A stretch of 5,373 nucleotides of DNA, from the NCBI GenBank assembly GCA_023391175.1, contig JAEWBL010000699.1, forward strand, positions 1 to 5,373, in the 5' to 3' direction. The position numbers and the translations under genes are program-made. Below are positions 1 to 5,373 of the stretch, one piece after another (position 1 is the first letter of the stretch; every line of letters begins with the position of its first letter). Origin of the DNA: Pseudomonadota bacterium (GTDB lineage Bacteria; Pseudomonadota; Alphaproteobacteria; Rhizobiales; Xanthobacteraceae). Under the pieces are notes generated by a model. It made no database searches, was not told the origin of the DNA, and worked only from the letters and a program-made list of their open reading frames with translations.

Positions 1-2
1 GC

Positions 3-47
3 GCCCTGCTGTGGCGCGCGCGCCTGTTCTCGGCCGCGTGCCGCTAG
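3..47 (+). CDS. 3' end of a convergent plus-strand gene (partial, unidentified)
   Basis: The frame that ends in TAG at 45-47 reads ALLWRARLFSAACR and then stops. All 14 visible sense codons end in G or C, as expected for a real gene in this GC-rich genome, and the other two plus frames do less well. The stop lies 10 nt before the stop codon of the minus-strand Coq4-like gene, a normal layout for convergent neighbours. Only 14 residues are visible, so no family can be named. The short piece is basic and partly hydrophobic, which would fit the tail of a membrane protein but proves nothing. It could also be chance, since open frames are common in GC-rich DNA. Confidence 0.35.
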   Translation, partial: ALLWRARLFSAACR

Positions 48-57
48 GCGCGCGCGC
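14..57. repeat. GC-only inverted repeat between convergent gene ends
   Basis: The 11-nt arms at 14-24 and 47-57 are perfectly complementary and consist only of G and C, with a 22-nt loop between them. The right arm abuts the stop codon of the Coq4-like gene at 58-60. Either transcript could fold into a stem here, so a bidirectional end-of-gene structure is possible. There is no T-run on either side, so it is not a standard intrinsic terminator. Both arms are alternating CG tracts that are nearly self-complementary, so the pairing may be a by-product of composition. Confidence 0.25.
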
Positions 58-1026
58 TCAGGCGTCCAGGGGGAAGCGGCGGGGCGCGATCGCGTAGCGC
101 GCCCGCAGGGCTTCGAGATCCTCCGCGGCCACGGAGAAGAAGTCCCAGCCCGGCGCGAACAGGTCCGTGTTCATGCCCGCCCCGCGCTGCCACGCCTCGA
201 AGAAGGCACCGGGCTTGAGCGCGCCGGTGGCCGAGGCGGCGACGTCATTCAGCTTGATGCCGAGGTGCCAGCTCGCGATCACCGGCAGCACATGGGCCGC
301 CATGGAATTCTTCGGGTGCATGGCGGCGGTGAAGGTGGAGACGAGGATTTCGCCGGGCGGCGTGGTGTCGTAGCCGGCGAGGACGTGGCAGGAATCGTGC
401 GGCACGCTGAACACGGCGGAGAGGCCGTTGGGCTCGCCGGGAAACGCGTATCCGTTGTCGCGGAAATGGTGAAAGAAGTGGTTGCCGAAGCTCTCCGGCG
501 GCAATTGCTCCAGCGCGTGGAAGCGGGCGGCGAGCGCAGGGTCCGGCTTTTGGTTGTAGGGCAGAAGATAGGCGGCGACGTCGCTCGTGACGTTGCCGTT
601 CCAGGGACGGCCGGTGACGCTCTCCATGTTCGCCCGGATCATGCACCCGAGCGCAGCGTGAAGATGGCCATGGGCAGCCTCGGCGAGATCGCGCACATAT
701 TCGGCGCCGCCCAGCCCGGTGGCCTGCGCGCAGGCGACGAGACGGTCGATGCGCGCGGCATCGATGCTGCCGTCCACCAGCGCCACCACGGTGATGAGCC
801 GCATGGCCTCAGAAGCGGCCGGGGCGGAGAGGCGCGCCGCGAGGCCGGCGGGCTCGACGGGACCCGGCAGCGGAGCGCCGGACGGTCGGCCGAACACCAC
901 TTCCGCGGCGGCGGCGATGGTGCGCCGGTCGGCCTCGGTCACGGCCCCGGAGCCCTTCGCCTGCGCCACCCAGAGCATGGCGCCGAGCGTCGCGTCCTGC
1001 TGATCCGCGTCAAGGTTGATGCGCAC
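58..1026 (-). CDS. TerB-like / Coq4-like two-domain protein (putative metal-dependent enzyme)
   Basis: This 322-residue protein has two parts. Residues 1 to about 135 are predicted helical and resemble TerB-type domains; the clearest stretch is about 75-110, around ALVDGSIDAARIDRL, an acidic helix-turn as in TerB. Residues about 165-316 resemble Coq4. There is an LP..SFG stretch near 175-181, then H210-D211-x2-H214-x11-E226, which is exactly the HDxxH-x11-E metal motif of Coq4. The C-terminus (about 277-315) follows the Coq4 pattern of AW.RG, an aromatic W, and LEALRARYAI. COQ4 acts in ubiquinone synthesis and has been linked to oxidative removal of the ring C1 carboxylate. Here the gene ends a transport and catabolic operon with no ubiquinone gene in view, so a related reaction on another substrate is my inference. 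The start is GTG at 1024-1026, with a GGGGAGGG ribosome site upstream; the next in-frame ATG (residue 17) has no better support. It follows the DUF993 gene after 83 nt, the widest gap here. No signal peptide or membrane segment is seen, so it is probably cytoplasmic or peripheral. Confidence 0.8.
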   Translation of the reverse strand: MRINLDADQQDATLGAMLWVAQAKGSGAVTEADRRTIAAAAEVVFGRPSGAPLPGPVEPAGLAARLSAPAASEAMRLITVVALVDGSIDAARIDRLVACAQATGLGGAEYVRDLAEAAHGHLHAALGCMIRANMESVTGRPWNGNVTSDVAAYLLPYNQKPDPALAARFHALEQLPPESFGNHFFHHFRDNGYAFPGEPNGLSAVFSVPHDSCHVLAGYDTTPPGEILVSTFTAAMHPKNSMAAHVLPVIASWHLGIKLNDVAASATGALKPGAFFEAWQRGAGMNTDLFAPGWDFFSVAAEDLEALRARYAIAPRRFPLDA

Positions 1027-1032
1027 GATGCT

Positions 1033-1067
1033 CCCTCCCCTGCGCCTTTCGATGGCGCCGGGGAAGG
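1033..1067 (-). promoter_or_regulatory. Hairpin that buries the ribosome binding site of the Coq4-like gene
   Basis: In the minus-strand RNA a 5' arm (from 1067 down to 1054) pairs with a 3' arm (from 1046 down to 1033) around a 7-nt loop, AUCGAAA. The inner stem is GCGCC with GGCGC. Then come one G-A mismatch, CCCC with GGGG, a U-A pair, a U-G wobble and two C-G pairs, giving 12 pairs in all. The 3' arm contains the GGGGAGGG purine run that serves as Shine-Dalgarno sequence for the GTG start seven bases downstream. Such a structure would hold back translation until it is melted, for example by a ligand, a protein or an upstream ribosome. The pairing is read directly from the sequence; a regulatory role is inference, and GC-rich DNA makes chance stems common. 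Confidence 0.4.
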
Positions 1068-1109
1068 TGGCACAAGCGCAAGCGCGGCGGAAGCGCTCGC
1101 GGAGCGGGG

Positions 1110-2303
1110 CTAGCCCGCGACGCCGCGCACCGCGAGCACCGCCTTCATGCGGCTCACCGCGAGGTCGGGATCGGTGAGCAGCCCGGCCGCGTCGGCGAGG
1201 CGGAACAGCTCGGCGAGGTGCAAAGTGGAGCGGGTGCTCTCCTGCCCACCCACCATGGTGAAATGGTCCTGGTGGCCGTTGAGATAGGCCATGAAGACCA
1301 CGCCCGTCTTGTAGAAGCGCGTCGGCGCCTTGAAGATGTGCCGTGAGAGCGGCACGGTCGGCCCGAGGATGTCGTGGAAGCGCGCGGTGTCCCCCGCCGC
1401 CAGCGCGGTGAGCGCGGCGGAGGCGGCCGGCGCGATGGCGTCGAAGATGCCAAGCAGCGCGTGGGAATGGCCCTGCTCGTCCCCCGCGATCAGCTCCGCA
1501 TAGTTGAAATCGTCGCCCGTATACATGCGCACGGCCGGGTCCAGCCGGCGGCGCATGACGATCTCCTTGTCCTTGTCGAGGAGGGAGATCTTCACCCCGT
1601 CGATCTTGGACGCGTTGGCGTTGATGACGGCGACCGCCGTGTCCATGGCCGCATCGAGATCGCGCGTGCCCCAGTAGCCGGCAAGGGCGGGATCGAACAT
1701 GTCGCCGAGCCAGTGGATGATGACCGGCGCCGACACCTGCGACAGCACCCGGGCGTAGACTTGCTCATAATCCTCCGGCGATTTCGCCACGCGGGCGAGC
1801 GCGCGCGAGGCCATGAGGATGATGCGCCCGCCCACCTTCTCCTCCGCTGCGATCTGCTCCTCATAGGCGCGGATCACGTCGTCCAGCGAGGTCGCCGCCT
1901 CGGGGGCGAGATGGTCGGTGCCGGCGCCGGAGAAGACCAGCGCCTCCGGCCCGTGCGCCTTCGCCGCCTCCACCGAGCGGCGGATCAATTCCAGCGAGGT
2001 CGGCCAGTCGAGCCCCATGCCGCGCTGGGCGGTGTCCATGGCCTCCGCGACGCCGAGGCCGAGGTCCCACAGGCGGGCGCGATAGGCGATGGTCCTGTCC
2101 CAGTCGATGGCCGCATCGAGCCACGGGTCGCAGTCCTTGAACGGGTCCGCCACCACATGGGCGGCGGAGAAGGCGATGCGGTTCATCGGGCCGGAGGCGC
2201 GGGCGGGATAGTCCCGTGGGGCGGACAGGCGGAACGTCTCCAGCCCACCGCTTGCCACGGGCAGGCGGAGGGAGAGGGCGGCGGCGCGGGCGAGCTCGTT
2301 CAT
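1110..2303 (-). CDS. DUF993 family, dihydrodipicolinate-synthase-like protein
   Basis: This 397-residue protein looks like the DUF993 family (Pfam PF06187), a divergent branch of the class I aldolase / dihydrodipicolinate synthase fold. Family-like stretches are SGAGTDHL near 125-132, VIIHWLGDMFDP near 194-205, DGVKIS near 235-240 and MYTGDDFNY near 260-268. Lysine 238 sits where the Schiff-base lysine of the DHDPS superfamily falls on strand six, and YTGDD resembles the following strand-seven loop. A lyase or aldolase acting on a keto acid is therefore plausible, but I know of no settled reaction for this family. The start is ATG at 2301-2303, preceded by CAGGA with an 8-nt spacer. A longer open frame runs back to 2711, but its extra 136 residues are Arg/Ser/Pro-rich and lie inside the preceding enzyme gene, so they are rejected. 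It follows the enolase-superfamily gene after 31 nt, probably in one transcript. Probably cytoplasmic. Confidence 0.88.
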   Translation of the reverse strand: MNELARAAALSLRLPVASGGLETFRLSAPRDYPARASGPMNRIAFSAAHVVADPFKDCDPWLDAAIDWDRTIAYRARLWDLGLGVAEAMDTAQRGMGLDWPTSLELIRRSVEAAKAHGPEALVFSGAGTDHLAPEAATSLDDVIRAYEEQIAAEEKVGGRIILMASRALARVAKSPEDYEQVYARVLSQVSAPVIIHWLGDMFDPALAGYWGTRDLDAAMDTAVAVINANASKIDGVKISLLDKDKEIVMRRRLDPAVRMYTGDDFNYAELIAGDEQGHSHALLGIFDAIAPAASAALTALAAGDTARFHDILGPTVPLSRHIFKAPTRFYKTGVVFMAYLNGHQDHFTMVGGQESTRSTLHLAELFRLADAAGLLTDPDLAVSRMKAVLAVRGVAG

Positions 2304-2311
2304 GGTGTCGA

Positions 2312-2316
2312 TCCTG
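2312..2316 (-). promoter_or_regulatory. Ribosome binding site deciding the DUF993 gene start
   Basis: The minus strand reads CAGGA followed by 8 nt and the ATG at 2303. It lies in the 31-nt gap after the stop codon of the enolase-superfamily gene. It supports the short form of the DUF993 protein over the much longer open frame in the same reading phase. Confidence 0.6.
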
Positions 2317-2334
2317 AAAGGGCGAAGCGGGGGC

Positions 2335-3747
2335 TCAGGCGAGCGTCCCGTGCGGGATGGGTTCGGGCACCGCGGCCGGCGCGATGGGGGTGAGGCTGGC
2401 CCAGTCGGGCTCCGCCGCGCGGGCAAAGCCCGGCGCCTCCAGAAGGCTGCGGGTGGGCAGGAGCCCGCGCGAGACATCGAGGCCGAAGCGGCCGTTGCGC
2501 TGGGTGTAGAGGTCCGGATGGGCGTCGAAGAAGGCGCGGGCCTCCCGCTCCGGCGCGGGGCCGAAGCCGTCCACATAATGGTGGCCGTTGCGCTCGCCAT
2601 GGGCGAGGCCCAAAGCAGCGACGAGGGCGGTGTCCTGCTCGATGCCGAGGCCCGGCTGGCAGGTGAGGTCTTCCGCCGAGATGAGGAAGGGCGCGCGCGC
2701 CCCGCCCGCATTCCACGCCTTCACCCGCGCCGCGTTGAGGATGGCCTTGTAGAGCCCCTTGCAGCTCTTCGATGACACTCCGCGATAGCCCAGCGCCGCC
2801 GCGCGCGGGAAGGCGTCCGGCGCATCGTCCGCCTCGTCGATGATGACCGGCAGTCCCTCCAGCGGCGGCAGGGGCGCGGCGAAGGTCTCGGCGCGGTCGA
2901 AGGGTTGCTCGATGTAGAGAAGCCGGGCGCGGAAGGCGGCGAGGCGCGGGCCGTTCAGGGCTTCGGCGAGGGCCATGAGGCGGTCGGGGTCGTATTGCTC
3001 GTTGGCGTCCAGCGTCGCCACATATCCCGGCGCGGAGGCGGCGAGGATGGCGGCGATCTTCTCCAGCCGGTCGATGTCGGAGCCAAGCTCTCCGCCGATC
3101 TTGATCTTGAAGAAGGCGAGCCGCGCGGCGGCGATCTCGGCGGCGAGGCCGTGCGGGCCGTCGAGCGGGTCCATGAGCCCCACCGTGTGGCGCAGCGCCA
3201 CCGCCGGGGCGGGCACCAGCGCCGAGAGGAAGGCGCCGATCTGCCCGGCGGTGAGGTCCGGCGAGAGACGCGCATCGAGGCCCATCACGTTGGCCTTGAG
3301 GCCGGCGACGAGGCCGAGCCCCATGGCGCGCAGCAGCGCGTCCAGCACCGCCTTGTCGAGGAGCGCCGGGCCGAAGCCGGCGGCGAGCGGCGGCACCCCC
3401 TCGCGCTTGCCCCACATGAGCTGGGGCGCCCGCGCCGCCACCGACAAGCCGAAGGCGCTGGCGGGCAGCGCATTGGCATAGATGCGCGCCGCCTGGGCGA
3501 GGCCCCGGCGCAGGTCGTCCACCGTGTGGAGCGGGCTCTTCGCCGGCGCCTTGTCGAACCAGCGCGGCATCATCATCTCGGCGGCCATGCCGGTCGCCGG
3601 GCCGAAGCCCTCCACCTCCGCCGCCACCTTCACGAACGCCTGCGGCGCCGTCTCCACCACCGAGGGGCCGAAGCGGAACGGGCGGACGAAGGGCATCAGC
3701 CGCTCGCCGATCTCCACCTCGCGGATGGTGACGCGCGGAAAGGGCAT
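2335..3747 (-). CDS. Enolase-superfamily enzyme (mandelate racemase / muconate-lactonizing enzyme type)
   Basis: This 470-residue protein carries the active-site series of the enolase superfamily in the right order: K214-I-K216 at the end of strand two, metal-ligand positions D247 (LDAN), E280 (YIEQPF) and D304 (IIDEAD), and a lysine-bearing strand six, VSSKSCKG at 324-331, with K327 the likely second base. Lysines on both faces are typical of the muconate-lactonizing / o-succinylbenzoate synthase / dipeptide epimerase subgroup rather than of mandelate racemase itself, which uses His. Such enzymes remove a proton next to a carboxylate with Mg2+ help and then racemize, cyclize or eliminate. 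The capping N-terminal part (1 to about 190) matches family sequences poorly by eye. The protein is also about 100 residues longer than the usual 360-380, with a long tail after about 395. ATG at 3745-3747 has GAGAGGA with a 5-nt spacer, a strong start. It lies 33 nt after the ATPase and 31 nt before the DUF993 gene, so it probably acts on the imported substrate. The exact reaction is unknown. Confidence 0.85.
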   Translation of the reverse strand: MPFPRVTIREVEIGERLMPFVRPFRFGPSVVETAPQAFVKVAAEVEGFGPATGMAAEMMMPRWFDKAPAKSPLHTVDDLRRGLAQAARIYANALPASAFGLSVAARAPQLMWGKREGVPPLAAGFGPALLDKAVLDALLRAMGLGLVAGLKANVMGLDARLSPDLTAGQIGAFLSALVPAPAVALRHTVGLMDPLDGPHGLAAEIAAARLAFFKIKIGGELGSDIDRLEKIAAILAASAPGYVATLDANEQYDPDRLMALAEALNGPRLAAFRARLLYIEQPFDRAETFAAPLPPLEGLPVIIDEADDAPDAFPRAAALGYRGVSSKSCKGLYKAILNAARVKAWNAGGARAPFLISAEDLTCQPGLGIEQDTALVAALGLAHGERNGHHYVDGFGPAPEREARAFFDAHPDLYTQRNGRFGLDVSRGLLPTRSLLEAPGFARAAEPDWASLTPIAPAAVPEPIPHGTLA

Positions 3748-3752
3748 GTTCG

Positions 3753-3768
3753 TCCTCTCAGTCCTCTG
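3753..3768 (-). promoter_or_regulatory. Doubled ribosome binding site of the enolase-superfamily gene
   Basis: On the minus strand CAGAGGA (3762-3768) is followed two bases later by GAGAGGA (3753-3759), a near-perfect short repeat. The second copy has the right 5-nt spacing to the ATG at 3747. The first overlaps the 3' arm of the hairpin at 3766-3784 and is too distant to serve the same start. Confidence 0.5.
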
Positions 3769-3784
3769 AAGCCTGAGGCTTCAG
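3766..3784 (-). promoter_or_regulatory. Perfect 8-bp hairpin at the ATPase stop codon
   Basis: In the minus-strand RNA CUGAAGCC (3784 to 3777) pairs without mismatch with GGCUUCAG (3773 to 3766) across a 3-nt loop, UCA. The stop codon UGA of the ATPase gene is part of the 5' arm. No U-run follows: the next bases are AGGACUGAG, leading into the ribosome site of the downstream gene. It is therefore not a standard intrinsic terminator. It could set an mRNA processing or stability boundary between the transporter and enzyme parts of the operon, or be a weak attenuator; that role is inference. Confidence 0.45.
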
Positions 3785-4605
3785 TCCAGATGGCCCTGGG
3801 CGTAGAAATGGCCGCGGATGGTCTTGGCGAGTTCGGCGAACACCGGGCTCGCCATCATGTCGAGCGAGCGCGGGCGGGGCAGCGGCACGTCGTAGATGGC
3901 GGCCACCGAGCCGGGACGATCGGTCATCACCACCACCCGGTCGGCGAGGAAGATCGCCTCGGGTATGGAATGGGTGATGAGCAGGATGGTCTTGCCGGTC
4001 TCGTACTGGATGCGCTGGAGCTCCAGGTTCATCTTCTCGCGCGTCATGGCGTCGAGCGCGCCGAACGGCTCGTCCATGAGCACGATCTTGGGGTCGTGCA
4101 CCAGCGCCCGGCAGATGGCGGCGCGCTGCTGCATGCCGCCGGAAAGCTGCCAGGGATACTTGTTCTCGAAGCCGTTGAGCCCCGCCGTCTTCAGGAGCTG
4201 GCGGGCGCGTTCCAGATGGCTCGCGCGATCGAGCCGGCGCACCTCCACCGGCAGCATCACGTTGCGTAGCACATTGCGCCAGGCGAGCAGGACGGGGCTC
4301 TGGAACACGATGCCCACATCATCCGGCGGCTCGGTCACGGCCTTGCCGTCGATGAGGATTTCGCCCGCCGAGGCGGGGATGAGGCCTGCCACCAGCTTCA
4401 GCAGCGTGGACTTGCCGCAGCCCGAGGGGCCGACCACGCAGATGAACTCGCCCTCGGTGATGTCGAGGTCCATGGGCTTCAGCGAAGGCACTTCGCCGTC
4501 GCGGGTGCGGTAGGTCTTGGCGAGGCCGCGGATGTCGATGAGCCGGCGGCGGGTCGCGGGGCCTTCGTTGCGGGAAATCACGCGCAGGGTGTTGGGTCTG
4601 GCCAT
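3781..4605 (-). CDS. ABC importer ATP-binding protein, nitrate/sulfonate/taurine type
   Basis: This 274-residue cytoplasmic ATPase drives the importer whose permease is encoded just upstream. All nucleotide-binding motifs are present: Walker A GPSGCGKST (59-67), Q-loop Q102 in IVFQSP, signature LSGGMQQ (154-160), Walker B IVLMDEP (174-180), D-loop ALD (183-185) and switch histidine H212. The MDEPFGALDAMTR stretch, the ITHSIPEAIFLADRV stretch and the overall length are typical of SsuB/TauB/NitT ATPases (COG1116). This family serves importers for sulfonates, nitrate, taurine, thiamine precursors, phthalate-like acids and others, so the ATPase does not reveal the substrate. The start at 4603-4605 is chosen because AGGAGGG lies just before it. 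An alternative 16 residues longer would overlap the permease gene. The gap to the permease stop is 10 nt, which favours coupled translation. A perfect hairpin begins at its stop codon. Confidence 0.95.
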   Translation of the reverse strand: MARPNTLRVISRNEGPATRRRLIDIRGLAKTYRTRDGEVPSLKPMDLDITEGEFICVVGPSGCGKSTLLKLVAGLIPASAGEILIDGKAVTEPPDDVGIVFQSPVLLAWRNVLRNVMLPVEVRRLDRASHLERARQLLKTAGLNGFENKYPWQLSGGMQQRAAICRALVHDPKIVLMDEPFGALDAMTREKMNLELQRIQYETGKTILLITHSIPEAIFLADRVVVMTDRPGSVAAIYDVPLPRPRSLDMMASPVFAELAKTIRGHFYAQGHLD

Positions 4606-4609
4606 GGCG

Positions 4610-4616
4610 CCCTCCT
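4610..4616 (-). promoter_or_regulatory. Ribosome binding site deciding the ATPase start
   Basis: The minus strand reads AGGAGGG, a near-consensus Shine-Dalgarno sequence, four bases before the ATG at 4605. Its first base is the last base of the permease stop codon TGA, so ribosomes ending the permease could restart here. It argues against the longer start at 4653. Confidence 0.75.
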
Positions 4617-5373
4617 CAGACGGTGACGAAGGCATCATGGCGCTGGCTCGCATGCCACGGGACCACCAGGCGTTCCACGAGGTCGATCACCCAGAACAGC
4701 ACCACGCCGATGAGCGCGAGCACGATGAGGGCGGCGAACATGGTGGGCAGCTCGAAATTGCCGATGGAGCGCTGGAGCACGAAGCCGAGGCCGGAATTCG
4801 AGCCCACGAACTCGCCCACCACAGCGCCGACCACAGCGAGCGTCACCGACACCTTGAGGCCGGCGAAGATGGCCGGCATGGCGTGGGGCAGGCTCACCAT
4901 GGCGAAGGTCTGCAGCCGCGAGGCCTTCATGGAGCGGGCGAGGTCGCGCATGTCCGCCTCCACCGACTTGAAGCCCTGCACCCCCGCCACCACCACCGGG
5001 AAGACCCCCAGCAGGAAGGCGGAAATCACCTTCGGCACGATGCCGAACCCGAACCACACCACGAACAGCGGCGCGATGGCCACTTTCGGGATCGACTGGG
5101 AGAAGACCAGCAGCGGGTAGAGATAGGCCTCGATGGTGCGCGAGCCGGCGATCAGCATGGCGAGCGGAATGCCGATGGCCGCCGAAAGCGCGAAGCCGGC
5201 CAGCGTCGCGATGGTGGTGGGCACCGCCTCGCGCGCCAGCATGGCGCCGTCATTGCGGAAGGCGATCATCACGTCCCACGGGGTGGGGATGAGATAGGCC
5301 GGGATCTGGAAGAGGCGGACCGAAAGGTCCCAGATCACGATGAGGATCACCAGCAGCCCGACCGGCCGCGCCC
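4616..5373 (-). CDS. ABC importer permease, SsuC/TauC/NitT type (N-terminus cut by window edge)
   Basis: An inner-membrane permease of the binding-protein-dependent transport family; 251 residues are visible. The frame stays open to the window edge and reads ARPVGLLVILIVIWDLSVRL into the first membrane helix, so the true start almost certainly lies beyond 5373. A GTG at 5348-5350 lies inside that helix and is a poor start. Six hydrophobic segments can be seen, beginning near GLLVILIV, TLAGFALSAA, PLLVFSQS, VISAFLLG, SVTLAVVG and LIVLALIG. The cytoplasmic coupling loop MRDLARSMKASRLQTFAMV with SLPHAMP follows the EAA pattern of this family, except that the usual glycine is replaced by lysine (SMKAS instead of SLGAS). 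FSQSIPKVAIAPLFVVWFGFG is typical of SsuC/TauC-like permeases. The ATPase gene follows after 10 nt. The substrate-binding protein is not in the window and may lie upstream. The substrate is not evident. Confidence 0.92.
   Translation of the reverse strand, partial: ARPVGLLVILIVIWDLSVRLFQIPAYLIPTPWDVMIAFRNDGAMLAREAVPTTIATLAGFALSAAIGIPLAMLIAGSRTIEAYLYPLLVFSQSIPKVAIAPLFVVWFGFGIVPKVISAFLLGVFPVVVAGVQGFKSVEADMRDLARSMKASRLQTFAMVSLPHAMPAIFAGLKVSVTLAVVGAVVGEFVGSNSGLGFVLQRSIGNFELPTMFAALIVLALIGVVLFWVIDLVERLVVPWHASQRHDAFVTV

Noticed and set aside
265..1113. 282-codon plus-strand open frame
   Set aside because: Antisense to the Coq4-like gene, whose frame has a recognizable metal motif; the antisense product has no family-like pattern.
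1374..2393. 339-codon plus-strand open frame
   Set aside because: Antisense to the DUF993 gene, low-complexity composition, no domain.
2304..2711. 136-residue N-terminal extension of the DUF993 open frame
   Set aside because: The extra part is Arg/Ser/Pro-rich, overlaps the 3' end of the enolase-superfamily gene in another frame, and the ATG at 2303 has its own ribosome site in a normal 31-nt gap.
2300..3415. 371-codon minus-strand frame inside the enolase-superfamily gene
   Set aside because: Its product is almost entirely Arg, Ala, Gly and Pro, and the other frame carries a clear enzyme active site.
3766..3784. Intrinsic transcription terminator after the ATPase gene
   Set aside because: The stem is good but no U-run follows in the transcript; the next bases lead into a ribosome site.
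2905..4269. 454-codon open frame on the plus strand
   Set aside because: It is antisense to two well-supported genes, rich in His/Arg/Gly/Glu with no recognizable domain, as expected of shadow frames in GC-rich DNA.
4606..4653. Upstream start adding 16 residues to the ATPase
   Set aside because: It would overlap the permease gene; the ATG at 4605 has a near-consensus ribosome site immediately before it.
5348..5350. GTG as the start of the permease
   Set aside because: It falls inside the first membrane helix, and the frame stays open with helix-like residues to the window edge.

Overview
The window is strongly GC-rich, and its coding frames use almost only G or C at the third codon position. 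That composition and the protein types suggest a high-GC alphaproteobacterium, perhaps of the Hyphomicrobiales/Xanthobacteraceae kind. The taxonomic guess is an inference from composition and gene content, not from a marker gene. Almost the whole window is one gene string on the minus strand, so transcription runs from high to low coordinates. The spacing is tight (10, 33, 31 and 83 nt between successive genes), which looks like one operon whose promoter and first gene(s) lie beyond position 5373.

In transcription order the string holds five genes. (1) An inner-membrane permease of the nitrate/sulfonate/taurine (SsuC/TauC/NitT) ABC importer type, whose N-terminus is cut by the window edge (4616-5373). 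(2) Its ATPase partner of the SsuB/TauB type, with every nucleotide-binding motif intact (3781-4605). (3) A 470-residue enolase-superfamily enzyme related to mandelate racemase and muconate-lactonizing enzyme, with the KxK pair, three metal-ligand positions and a lysine on the sixth strand (2335-3747). (4) A DUF993-type, dihydrodipicolinate-synthase-like TIM-barrel protein with a probable Schiff-base lysine (1110-2303). (5) A two-part protein with a TerB-like helical N-terminal half and a Coq4-like C-terminal half carrying a perfect HDxxH-x11-E metal motif (58-1026). Positions 1-47 probably hold the last codons of a convergent plus-strand gene.

Taken together this looks like an uptake-plus-catabolism cassette. 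The transporter would import a small organic anion or similar compound. The enolase-superfamily enzyme would abstract a proton next to a carboxylate (racemization, cycloisomerization or elimination). The DUF993 protein could do a lysine-dependent aldol cleavage or condensation. The Coq4-like protein could do a metal-dependent step, possibly decarboxylation by analogy with COQ4 of ubiquinone synthesis. The substrate and the order of steps cannot be read from the sequence. I do not know of a described pathway with this enzyme set, which makes it the best candidate here for an undescribed system.

Two RNA structures deserve attention. One is a hairpin whose 3' arm contains the ribosome binding site of the Coq4-like gene (1033-1067). 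The other is a perfect 8-bp hairpin that begins at the stop codon of the ATPase gene (3766-3784). No tRNA, rRNA, CRISPR array, insertion sequence or attachment site was seen.
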